From assembly GCA_963725155.1 (NCBI GenBank), contig CAVRXU010000002.1, positions 744,001 to 808,000 of the forward strand: a DNA stretch of 64,000 bases. The letters run 5' to 3'. Every line of letters starts with the position of its first letter. Positions within the stretch are counted from its first letter, which is position 1. The notes beneath the pieces are model-generated. The model had not been told where the DNA came from. It ran no database searches and saw only the letters and a list, made by a program, of their open reading frames with translations. Shown here in pieces: positions 10,491-18,278 of this stretch. The position numbers and the translations under genes are program-made. The DNA comes from DATDAH01 sp963725155. GTDB lineage: Bacteria > Actinomycetota > Acidimicrobiia > Acidimicrobiales > DATDAH01.

Positions 10491-11648
10491 TACCGGATGC
10501 CGAGGAGGAGCTCGGTCACCAGCTGGTCGAGGCGCTCGAGGCCGTAACCCTGAGCGGCAAGTGCGTCCTCGTCGAAGGTCGTCGACCGGATCTCGTCGAG
10601 GCCGCCGGCGGGGGCAGTGGGCTCGGTGAGACCGGCCACCTTGGCGACCTGCATGGCCTCCTGGATCTCCGGATCCTCGTGGAAGCGGCGCGGCCTTGTC
10701 GGCCAGGATCAGGTAGGTGCGCATGCACCCCTTGGCGAAGTCCCAGACCCCGTCGGCGTCCTCGGTCCGGTACGGGTGGGCGTCGAAGTGCCGCATGCCG
10801 TCCCAGCCCGCGTCCTCCAGGACCTTGACCGTGTAGAACGCGTCCCGGATCCCTTCCGAACCGAAGCGGAAGTCCTGGTCGTACTTGCCGATGCGCTGGG
10901 CGTTCAGGTCGATGTGGAAGAGCTTGCCCTGCCACAGGGTCTGGGCGACGGCGTGGGAGAAGGAGAGCCCGCTCATGGTCTCGTGGGCGAACTCGGGGTT
11001 GAGGCCGACCATGTCCGGCCACTCGAGCTCGCTGATGAAGGCGAGGGCGTGGCCGACCGTCGGGAGGAAGATGTCCCCGCGAGGCTCGTTGGGCTTGGGC
11101 TCGAGGGCGATGCGCAGGTTGAGCCCCCGCTCCCGGATGTGCTCGCAGCAGAGGTCGACCGCCTCCTTGTAGCGGTCGAGCGCCGACCGGACGTCCTTCG
11201 CCGCGTCGGACTCGACGCCTTCGCGGCCGCCCCACATGACGTAGACCTCGGCGCCCAGCTCGGCCCCGAGGTCGATCGCCTCACAGGTCTTCTGGACCGA
11301 GAACCGCCGGACGTCGGGGTCGTTGGCCGTGAACGCGCCCTCCTTGAAGATCGGCCGGGAGAAGAGGTTGGTCGTGGCCATCGGGACCTTCATGCCGGTG
11401 GCGTCGAGCGCCCGGCGGAACCGCTTCACGATCGCCTCGCGCTCGGCCGGCGACGAGCCCGGGGGGACCAGGTCGTCGTCGTGGAAGTTGACCCCGTAGG
11501 CGCCCAGCGCGGACAGTCGCTCCACCGAGTCGACCGGGTCGACCGGTGTCCGGACTTCGTGGCCGAACGGGTCGCGGCCCGGGTTCCCGACGGTCCACAG
11601 GCCGAACGTGAAGTGGTGCTCGGGCGCGGGTGTGAACGAGTCGGTCAT
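10490..11648 (-). CDS. xylA: D-xylose isomerase (one frameshift near 10690)
   Basis: This is a Streptomyces-type (class I) xylose isomerase of about 386 residues that converts D-xylose to D-xylulose with two divalent metals. Key stretches are VNFHDDDLVP with the catalytic histidine, ALEPKPNEPRGD with metal/proton-transfer Glu and Lys, and FHIDLN. After ADKAA the frame breaks near 10690. One extra C (GCCGCGCCGC for GCCGCGCGC) separates it from the normal end ARFHEDPEIQEAM through LVTELLLGIR. The start ATG is 7 bases downstream of a LacI-type operator, so transcription is probably induced by a sugar. First gene of xylA-xylB-GH3. Confidence 0.93.
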
Positions 11649-11654
11649 GGGGTG

Positions 11655-11670
11655 ACGGTAGCGCTAACAG
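11655..11670 (-). promoter_or_regulatory. LacI-family operator upstream of xylA
   Basis: On the minus strand the sequence reads CTGTTAGCGCTACCGT, with the palindromic core TAGCGCTA. The same 16 bases occur without a change before the dioxygenase gene (12983-12998), and a close match precedes the GH2 gene. An 8-base even palindrome with central CG is typical of LacI-family operators. It lies 7 bases upstream of the xylA ATG, a position where binding would block initiation. Confidence 0.75.
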
Positions 11671-11699
11671 CTTGGGCGATCCAGGGGCGCGCCTGCCTG

Positions 11700-12956
11700 T
11701 CAGAGATCGAAGCTGGCGGCCCTCGAGCTCATCTGGTTCTCGCGCTGGTTGCGACGGACGTGGTCGTTCTGGGCGGCTCGCTGACGGCGCTGCTCTGCGG
11801 GATCCACCTCGGTCCGCTGGTCGCCATCCCGGGGAGCGAGGCCGAAGCCCGTGTACACGACGCGACGCTCGGCCGAGATCGGGGGGCGGCTCATGTGCAA
11901 CGTGCAGGAGCAATGGACCGTGACGTCACCGGTTTGGGTCGGGAGGGGGAGTCGGGGGAGATCCAGCCCGTCGACCCCGAGGGGGACGATGTTGGCACGG
12001 TGCGAGCCGGGGACGACGCCCAGCTCGCCGTTCTCCCGCTGCGCGCCCGTCACCGAGATGCCCACGACCAGCCCGCAGCAGCCCCGGCTGTGGCCGCCGA
12101 GTGAGCAGTCTTTGTGCCAACTCACGTCGGAGGCACCCTCGACCACACCGACCTTCTTGAGCAGTCCTTCGGCGGCGTCGCTGACGTCGGGATCCCGCTG
12201 GACGAAGTCATCGTCGGTGAAGCCGGCGATGGCCGTGAAGCGATCCGACTGCAGCAGCTCCCGCAGGGTGGCCGACTGGTGGTTGAACCCGAGGATCCGG
12301 GCGGCATACCACCCGCCCTCCTCGGTGCGGGCCCACCACGAGGCACCGTCGTCCTGCTCCGCTCTGGCGATCGCGGCGTCGTGCTCTACGGCCACCGCGG
12401 CCATCTCCGGTTCGGTGAACATCCCTTCGAGGTGGAGGAAGCCCGCCTCGGCGAGGAAGTGCCCGATCTCCTCGGTCGAGTCGGCGAGCGTGAACGAGCG
12501 ATGGAGGTCCAGCGGGCCGCCGTCGCGGTCGCGGAAGCCGACGCTTCCGGGCTCATAGGCAGGACGTCCGTCGAGCAGGCACCGCAACACGGGCTCCCAT
12601 TCGACGAAGGCGTCGAGGGTGCCTTGCCGGACCTCCATGCGCCCGGCCAGCTGCAGGCCGAACGTCGAGGCCACGTCCTGCATCAGATCGGAGAAGGCCT
12701 CGCGGTCGACGGCCACGACCAGCGCATCGACAGAGCCCCGGTGGACATCGAGCTGATCGTCATCGGTCGCCGCGAACGCGAGCTGCTCACCCTCGACGTC
12801 GAGGGTGAGCGGAACCAGCCCGAGTCGGTTCGCGTCGCGACCGGCCGCCGCGCCGTTGGTCTCGAGTAGCGGAGGAAGGTGCTCCTCGAGGAAGGTGCTC
12901 GGGTCAAGGGCGACGACATCGCCCTCGTAGCGGGTCCGCAGGTCGACCGTGCTCAT
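11700..12956 (-). CDS. Phytanoyl-CoA dioxygenase (PhyH) family protein
   Basis: This 418-residue protein ends in a PhyH-type Fe(II)/2-oxoglutarate dioxygenase domain. The iron triad is visible as H281-x-D283 in SWHKDCSLGGH and the distal H354 in CTLHMSRPP; an arginine nearby (RRVVYTGFG) could hold 2-oxoglutarate. The first ~150 residues form an N-terminal region with no motif that I recognise. It lies between the rhamnosidase and xylA on the same strand, with its own copy of the LacI-type operator. A truncated paralog sits beside the GH2 gene. Relatives hydroxylate varied small molecules, so the substrate is open; a sugar-derived or aglycone compound is suggested only by context. Confidence 0.85.
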   Translation of the reverse strand: MSTVDLRTRYEGDVVALDPSTFLEEHLPPLLETNGAAAGRDANRLGLVPLTLDVEGEQLAFAATDDDQLDVHRGSVDALVVAVDREAFSDLMQDVASTFGLQLAGRMEVRQGTLDAFVEWEPVLRCLLDGRPAYEPGSVGFRDRDGGPLDLHRSFTLADSTEEIGHFLAEAGFLHLEGMFTEPEMAAVAVEHDAAIARAEQDDGASWWARTEEGGWYAARILGFNHQSATLRELLQSDRFTAIAGFTDDDFVQRDPDVSDAAEGLLKKVGVVEGASDVSWHKDCSLGGHSRGCCGLVVGISVTGAQRENGELGVVPGSHRANIVPLGVDGLDLPRLPLPTQTGDVTVHCSCTLHMSRPPISAERRVVYTGFGLAPRDGDQRTEVDPAEQRRQRAAQNDHVRRNQRENQMSSRAASFDL

Positions 12957-12982
12957 GTGTCCTCCGATGTCGTCCGCTCGGG

Positions 12983-12998
12983 ACGGTAGCGCTAACAG
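12983..12998 (-). promoter_or_regulatory. LacI-family operator upstream of the PhyH dioxygenase gene
   Basis: The minus strand carries CTGTTAGCGCTACCGT, identical over 16 bases to the site before xylA. It lies 27 bases upstream of the dioxygenase ATG and just after the rhamnosidase stop, in a 62-bp intergenic gap. It marks the start of a transcription unit separate from the rhamnose operon upstream. Confidence 0.75.
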
Positions 12999-13018
12999 TC
13001 CGGGTGCTCCAGGGGTCC

Positions 13019-15679
13019 TCACGACGCGTCGCCGTCGATCTGGGCCAGGGCCAGCTCTTCTGGAGTGGGTCCCGCCGCTCCCGGATCCTCGTCGACGGGT
13101 CGACAGGCGCCCTGCAGCTCGTGGTGGCCGGCGCCGAGCTCGGCTGTCGAGCCGTCGGGGAGGACCACGGTGGCCGTCCCTTCGGGGGGAGGTCCACCTG
13201 GAGGTGCAGCGTTGGGCCCTCTCGGTGCCAGGCGACGGACACACGGCCGTAGGGCGAGTCGAGGGTGGCCTCGGCACTGGTCAGGCCGCCACCGGGTCGG
13301 GGCTCGATGTGGTGGTGCCGGCCGCCGGGGGTGCCGGGGGCGAGGCCGGCCACCCGCCGGTGGAGGAAGTCCCCCACCGCGCCGAAGGCGTAGTGGTTGA
13401 ACGAGGTCATCTCGCCCGGGTTGATCGTGCCGTCGGGCAGCATGCTGTCCCAGCGCTCCCAGACCGTGGTCGCCCCCATGCGGACCTGGTAGAGCCAGGA
13501 GGGACACTCGTCCTGCAGCAGGAGGAGGTAGGCGTCGTCCAGGTGGCCGGCGTCGACCAGGGCGTCGAGGACGATCGGTGTCCCGAGGAACCCGGTCCCG
13601 ATGTGGTGCTTGTCGGCCTGGACGAGCTGGCCCAGCCGCTCGCCGGCCCGCTCCCGCTGGCGCGGTGTCGGCCAACAGGTCGAACTGCAGCGCGAGGGCG
13701 AAGGCGGTCGGGGAGTCACTGGCCAGGCGCCCGCTGGGCGTGGCGAACTCGCGGCGAAAGGCCGCCGCGGCGGCGTCGCCGAGCTCTCGGTAGCGGGCCG
13801 CGTCATCCGGCCGGTCGAGGACGTCAGCGGCGTCGGCCACGATCCTCGCCACCCGGCAGTAGTACGCCTGGGCCACGAGGAAGCTGTCGGTCCGCCCGCC
13901 CGCCGGGTTGTCGGGCGGGGCGCTCGGGTCGAGCCAGTCGCCGAGCTGGTAGCCCTTGCTGGCCACCCCGTGATCGTCGAGCTCGTCGGCGACGACGTCG
14001 ACCACTGCTGTCATGCTCGGGTACTGCCGTTCCAGGAGACCCACGTCGCCGTAGCGCTCGTAGAGGCGCCAAGGCACGACGACGGCGGCGTCGGACCAGC
14101 CCGCGACCCAGCCCGGGCCGACCGGGATGAGCAACGGGATGGCCGGCACGAAGACGGGCACGCCGCCGAACTCGGCCTGCTCGACGGCGAGGTCCCGCAG
14201 CCAGGAGGCGAAGAAGCCGGCACAGTCGGTCAGGAACGTGGCCGTGGGGGCGAAGACCTGGGCGTCGCCCGTCCACCCGAGGCGCTCGTCGCGCTGCGGG
14301 CAATCCGTCGGCAGGTCCACGGCGTTGCCCCGCCAGCCCCGTCGGACGTTGTCGTGCAGCGTGTTCAAGTCGTCGTTCGAGCACCGGAAGGTGCCGGTGG
14401 TCCGCAGGTCCGAGGCGCAGAAGACGGCCTCGATGTCCGCCGCCTGGAGCTCACCGGGCCAGCCCGACACCTCGACGTACCGGAAGCCGTGGCTCGTGAA
14501 GGCAGGCTCGTAGATCTCGACGCCGTCGCCACTGAGGATGAACACGTCCGTGGCTTCGGCGATGCGCAGGGGCCGCGTGCCGAGCTCACCGTGCTCGAGG
14601 ACCTCGGCGTGGCGGAGTCGGACCTCGGTCCCGGCGGGGCCGTCCACCCGGATGCGCGTGACCCCGGCGATCACCTGACCGAAGTCGACGAGCACCTCGC
14701 CGGCGGGGGAGCGGGTGATGGCCACTGGGGCAATGACCTCGGTGCGCCGGACCGGCGGCCCGACCGGGGCCTCCAGGCGTTCGGCGACGCTCTCCAGCTC
14801 GACGACCGGCGCCCACGCCGCATCGTCGTACCCAGCCGTGGCCCATGACGGGTCCTCGAGCCGGGCGTCGCAGTGCTCGCCGTCGTAGAGGCTGGCGAAG
14901 AGATGCGGCCCCAGGCCGGCCCGCCACGACGAGTCGGTGACGACGGTGTCGCGTGCCCCGTCCTCGTAGACCAGCTCGAGCTGCACGATGGGCCCGATGT
15001 CCTCGCCGTAGAGGGCCCGCTTCCCGCCCATGAAGCCGAGTCGGCCGCGCCACCAACCCTCGGCCACGGTCAGCCCGAGGGCGTTCGCGCCGGGGACGAG
15101 CTGGTCGGTCAGGTCGTGGGTGGCGTAGCGGATGCGGTGACGCATGGAGGTCCAGCCCGGGGCCAGGAGCTCGTCACCCACCACCTCGCCGTTGCACCGG
15201 ACGTCGTAGATGCCGAAGGCGGTGACGTAGAGGCGAGCGCTGACGAGGCCGTCTCGGACCTCGAAGCGGCGACGGAAGCGGACCGGTCGCTCGGGGACCT
15301 CGTCCGGGAAGGCGGCGGTGACCGGCACGGCGAGCCAGTCGGACGCCTCGAGCAGGCCCGCCTCGACCGTGAGCGGCGCCGTCCACGGGCTCGGCTCGCC
15401 ATCGCCGAGCACCCGCAGCTGCACCTCAGCGCGCTGACGGGAGGCCAGCGGGGCGAAGGGCCAGGGCACGAGCACCGACGCGTCGCGGTCGATGGTCGTC
15501 TCCTCGGCGACGGCGCCCTCGGCATCGAGGCGGCGGAGCTCGGTGGCCCGATGTTCCCAGCCGGGAGGGGCGCTGCTGACGACCCAGGACAGGCGGGGGG
15601 TGGCCGTTCCGACGACAGCGCCCGTGCCGTACTCGGTGCGCACGCCGTCGACGACGAGGTCGGCTCGATCGATGGTCAT
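13019..15679 (-). CDS. Alpha-L-rhamnosidase, GH78 (two frameshifts near 13180 and 13670)
   Basis: The enzyme of about 887 residues releases terminal L-rhamnose. It shows the GH78 order: Bac_rhamnosid_N-type beta domains, the concanavalin-like domain, the (alpha/alpha)6 barrel and a C-terminal beta domain. The hallmark CPQRDERLGWTGD lies near residue 455 and holds the proposed general-acid Asp/Glu. The coding frame shifts near 13670 (LQFDLLADT to RQRERAGERLGQ) and returns near 13180 (VDLPP to GTATVVLPDGS), each by one base. The ATG at 15679 overlaps the stop of the preceding dehydrogenase gene (ATGA). No signal peptide is seen, so it probably acts inside the cell on imported rhamnosides. Confidence 0.9.
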   Translation of the reverse strand: MTIDRADLVVDGVRTEYGTGAVVGTATPRLSWVVSSAPPGWEHRATELRRLDAEGAVAEETTIDRDASVLVPWPFAPLASRQRAEVQLRVLGDGEPSPWTAPLTVEAGLLEASDWLAVPVTAAFPDEVPERPVRFRRRFEVRDGLVSARLYVTAFGIYDVRCNGEVVGDELLAPGWTSMRHRIRYATHDLTDQLVPGANALGLTVAEGWWRGRLGFMGGKRALYGEDIGPIVQLELVYEDGARDTVVTDSSWRAGLGPHLFASLYDGEHCDARLEDPSWATAGYDDAAWAPVVELESVAERLEAPVGPPVRRTEVIAPVAITRSPAGEVLVDFGQVIAGVTRIRVDGPAGTEVRLRHAEVLEHGELGTRPLRIAEATDVFILSGDGVEIYEPAFTSHGFRYVEVSGWPGELQAADIEAVFCASDLRTTGTFRCSNDDLNTLHDNVRRGWRGNAVDLPTDCPQRDERLGWTGDAQVFAPTATFLTDCAGFFASWLRDLAVEQAEFGGVPVFVPAIPLLIPVGPGWVAGWSDAAVVVPWRLYERYGDVGLLERQYPSMTAVVDVVADELDDHGVASKGYQLGDWLDPSAPPDNPAGGRTDSFLVAQAYYCRVARIVADAADVLDRPDDAARYRELGDAAAAAFRREFATPSGRLASDSPTAFALALQFDLLADTAPAGAGRRAAGPARPGRQAPHRDRVPRDTDRPRRPGRRRPPGRRLPPPAAGRVSLLALPGPHGGDHGLGALGQHAARRHDQPGRDDLVQPLRLRRGGGLPPPAGGRPRPRHPRRPAPPHRAPTRWRPDQCRGHPRLALRPCVRRLAPRGPNAAPPGGPPPEGTATVVLPDGSTAELGAGHHELQGACRPVDEDPGAAGPTPEELALAQIDGDAS

Positions 15680-16914
15680 GGTGAGCGCTCCCTTGCCGGA
15701 GGTTCGAGTTCGAGGACCGAGCGGTCGAGCTCGGCGACGTTCCGGACGCCGACCAGGCCCATGGTGCGGACCAAGTCGTCGTGCAGCCACTCGAGGACAC
15801 GATCGACCCCACGTTCACCAGCGGCGCCGAGGCCGTAGAGCCAGGCCCGTCCGGCCATGGCGGCGCCGGCGCCGGCGGCGACGGCCTTGAGGACGTCACC
15901 GCCCCGCCGGACTCCGCCGTCACAGATGATCTCGGTGCGTCCACCGACGGCATCGGCCACCGGAGCGACGAGGGAGAAGGTGGCCGGTGAGCCGTCGAGC
16001 TGGCGCCCGCCGTGGTTGGAGAGGGCGATGGCCTCGACTCCGGCGTCGGCGGCGAGCACCGCGTCCTCGACGCATTGGATGCCCTTGAGGACGATGGGCC
16101 CGTCCCAGATGGAGCGCAGCCAGTCGACGTCGGACCACGAGAGCGCCGGGTCGAACTGGGTGTTGATGTAGTCGGACAGCTTCACCGGCGATGCGCCGTC
16201 GCCCACGTCGCGGCCCACGACGTTGGCGAAGCGGATGGGCTCGCTGCGCACGAACGACCAGGTCCAGCCGGGATGGCGGATGCCGTCGACGATCGTGCTC
16301 GGCCCGATGGAGGGCGGCAGCGAGAAGCCCCGGCGGACGTCTCGCTCACGGCGCCCGAGCACGGCCGTGTCGACCGTGAGCACGAGGGCTTCGTACTCGG
16401 CCGCCGCCGCTCGGTCGACCATCTCCTTGACCAGGCCGCGGTCCCGCCAGGCGTAGACCTGGAACCAGAGCCGTCCCCCGCTGACCGCCCGCACCTCCTC
16501 GATCGACCGGGTGCCGAGGGTCGACAGGGTGTACGGCAGCCCGGCCCGCTCCGCCGCCCGGGCCACGGCCAGCTCACCGGCCGGGTCGGCGATTCGCGGG
16601 AACCCGGCGGGGGCCAGCACCAGGGGGAAGGCGAGCGGCTGTCCGAGCAGCGTGGATCCGGGGTCGACCTCGCCGACGTCGCGCAGGACGCGGGGGCGGT
16701 AGGTGACGGCGGCGTACGCGGCCTGGTTGGCGGCGAGCGTGCGCTCGTCCTCGGCCCCACCGTCGATGTAGTCGAACACCCCACCTGGCAGGCGGCGTTT
16801 GGCAATCGTGCGGAGGTCGTCGATCGAGGCCGCTCGGCGCAGCCGGCGCTCGAGCCGGTCGGTCTCGAAGCGCTGGAACCGGATGACCGAGCGCAGGGTG
16901 CGGTACGGGTTCAT
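15676..16914 (-). CDS. lldD: FMN-dependent alpha-hydroxy acid dehydrogenase (L-lactate dehydrogenase type)
   Basis: This 412-residue FMN enzyme is of the L-lactate dehydrogenase/glycolate oxidase family. Conserved blocks are FDYIDGGAEDERTL, the FMN-site APAGF, VLTVDTAVLGRRERD, and the catalytic SNHGGRQLDG with active-site His and Arg. IICDGGVRRGGDVLKA follows. Placed directly after rhamnulokinase, with start and stop nearly touching, it could oxidise L-lactate made from the L-lactaldehyde released by the rhamnose pathway (the aldolase fusion contains a dehydrogenase domain). Its stop overlaps the rhamnosidase start. Other 2-hydroxy acids are possible. Confidence 0.88.
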   Translation of the reverse strand: MNPYRTLRSVIRFQRFETDRLERRLRRAASIDDLRTIAKRRLPGGVFDYIDGGAEDERTLAANQAAYAAVTYRPRVLRDVGEVDPGSTLLGQPLAFPLVLAPAGFPRIADPAGELAVARAAERAGLPYTLSTLGTRSIEEVRAVSGGRLWFQVYAWRDRGLVKEMVDRAAAAEYEALVLTVDTAVLGRRERDVRRGFSLPPSIGPSTIVDGIRHPGWTWSFVRSEPIRFANVVGRDVGDGASPVKLSDYINTQFDPALSWSDVDWLRSIWDGPIVLKGIQCVEDAVLAADAGVEAIALSNHGGRQLDGSPATFSLVAPVADAVGGRTEIICDGGVRRGGDVLKAVAAGAGAAMAGRAWLYGLGAAGERGVDRVLEWLHDDLVRTMGLVGVRNVAELDRSVLELEPPARERSP

Positions 16915-18278
16915 GACGGGTCGTACCTCCGCAGAGGGGTGGCGGCCGCGATGCGGGCGCGGATCGCTTCGAGCGAGGCGGGCATCGCACCGTGGGCCCG
17001 GGCCTGGACGACGACGTTGCCGAGGGCGGTTGCCTCCACCGGTCCGGCGATGACCGGGAGCCCGGCGAGGTCGGCGGTGGCCTGGCCCAGCAGCTCGTTC
17101 TGCGAGCCGCCACCCACGATGTGAATCACGTCGACGCCCGCACCGGCGAGGTCGGCCGCCTGGTGCACGGTCCGGGCGTAGGCCGCGGCCAGCGAGTCGA
17201 CGATGCAGCGGACGGTCTCGGCGTCGCTCATCGACGGGCGGTCGGCCGCCGCGGCGATGCGCTCGGGCATGCCTCCGGGCGGGATGAACCGGTCGTCGTC
17301 GACGTCGATCACCGGCCCGCCGGCGGGGAGGGCGGCGGCCTCGTCCAGCAAGGAGGCGAGGTCGGTCCTGGACCACTCGCGCATCGACTCCTGGAGGAGC
17401 CAGAGCCCACCGACGTTGCGGAGGAAGCGGATGCGGTCGTCGACGCCCCGTTCGTTGCTGAAGTTCGCGGCCCGCGCCTCGTCGGTGAGCACGGGCCCGG
17501 CCAGCTCCAGGCCGACGAGGGACCACGTGCCGCTGGCCACGTAGGCGAAGCGCTCGTTGGTGGCGGGTACACCCACGACCGCGGACGCGGTGTCGTGCGA
17601 GCCCACCGTGGTCACGGGCACGCCGCCCGGTCCCTTGCCGCGGACCGCCCCCGGCGGCTCGAGGGGCGGCAGCATCCCCGCCGGGATGTCCAGACGGTCC
17701 AGGATCTCGGTGGACCAGTCGCCGGTCCGGGCGTCGAGCAGACCGGTTGTCGACGCGTTCGTCACTTCGGTGCCCAGGTCGCCGGTGAGGCGGTGGGCGA
17801 GGAGGTCGGGCAGGAGCACGACGTGGGCGGCCTCCGTCCAGTGCGGGCCCCGTTGCTCGGCGACCAGCTGGTAGAGGGTGGTGAACGGGAGGGACTGCAG
17901 CCCGTTGCGCGCGAACAGTTCGGCGGGGGGGACGCGGGCGTGCACGTCGTCGATGACGCCTTCGGTGCGGCCGTCGCGGTAGGCGATGGGCTCGGCCAGG
18001 AGCTGCCCGTCGGCGTCGAGGAGGCCGTAGTCCACGCCCCAGGTGTCGATGCCGATCGAGGCCAGGTCGGGGTGGGCGGCGGCCAGCGCCTCGAGCCCGG
18101 TCTCGACCTCGGCGACGAGGCGGGTGAGGTCCCAACGGAGGTGCCCGTCGCGCTCGACCACACCGTTCGGGAACCGGTGCACGACGTCGAGGGCGAGGTC
18201 GTCGCCGTCGACGAGGCCGGCGACCACCCGTCCGCCGGAGGCGCCGAGGTCGACGGCACCGAAGATCCGCGCCGCCAC
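16911..18278 (-). CDS. rhaB: L-rhamnulokinase
   Basis: The 455-residue FGGY-family kinase phosphorylates L-rhamnulose. Motifs are FGAVDLGASGGRVVAG, IGIDTWGVDYGLLD, TVGSHDTASAVVGVP, YVASGTWSLVGLE and VIHIVGGGSQNELL. All are typical of rhamnulokinases and distinguish it from the xylulokinase at 9-10.5 kb. The start is a GTG at 18278 that shares one base with the TAG of the aldolase-dehydrogenase gene. Its stop overlaps the start of the next gene (ATGA). It is the third gene of the rhamnose operon. Confidence 0.92.
   Translation of the reverse strand: MAARIFGAVDLGASGGRVVAGLVDGDDLALDVVHRFPNGVVERDGHLRWDLTRLVAEVETGLEALAAAHPDLASIGIDTWGVDYGLLDADGQLLAEPIAYRDGRTEGVIDDVHARVPPAELFARNGLQSLPFTTLYQLVAEQRGPHWTEAAHVVLLPDLLAHRLTGDLGTEVTNASTTGLLDARTGDWSTEILDRLDIPAGMLPPLEPPGAVRGKGPGGVPVTTVGSHDTASAVVGVPATNERFAYVASGTWSLVGLELAGPVLTDEARAANFSNERGVDDRIRFLRNVGGLWLLQESMREWSRTDLASLLDEAAALPAGGPVIDVDDDRFIPPGGMPERIAAAADRPSMSDAETVRCIVDSLAAAYARTVHQAADLAGAGVDVIHIVGGGSQNELLGQATADLAGLPVIAGPVEATALGNVVVQARAHGAMPASLEAIRARIAAATPLRRYDPS

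Noticed and set aside
10640..10760. Programmed frameshifting in xylA
   Set aside because: No slippery heptamer or downstream structure is apparent, xylA is not known for recoding, and similar one-base breaks occur throughout the window.
9072..11648. A single 858-residue xylose isomerase-xylulokinase fusion
   Set aside because: The frame is open across both only because of a one-base insertion near 10690. The normal XylA end, with its stop overlapping the xylB GTG, is present in the corrected frame.
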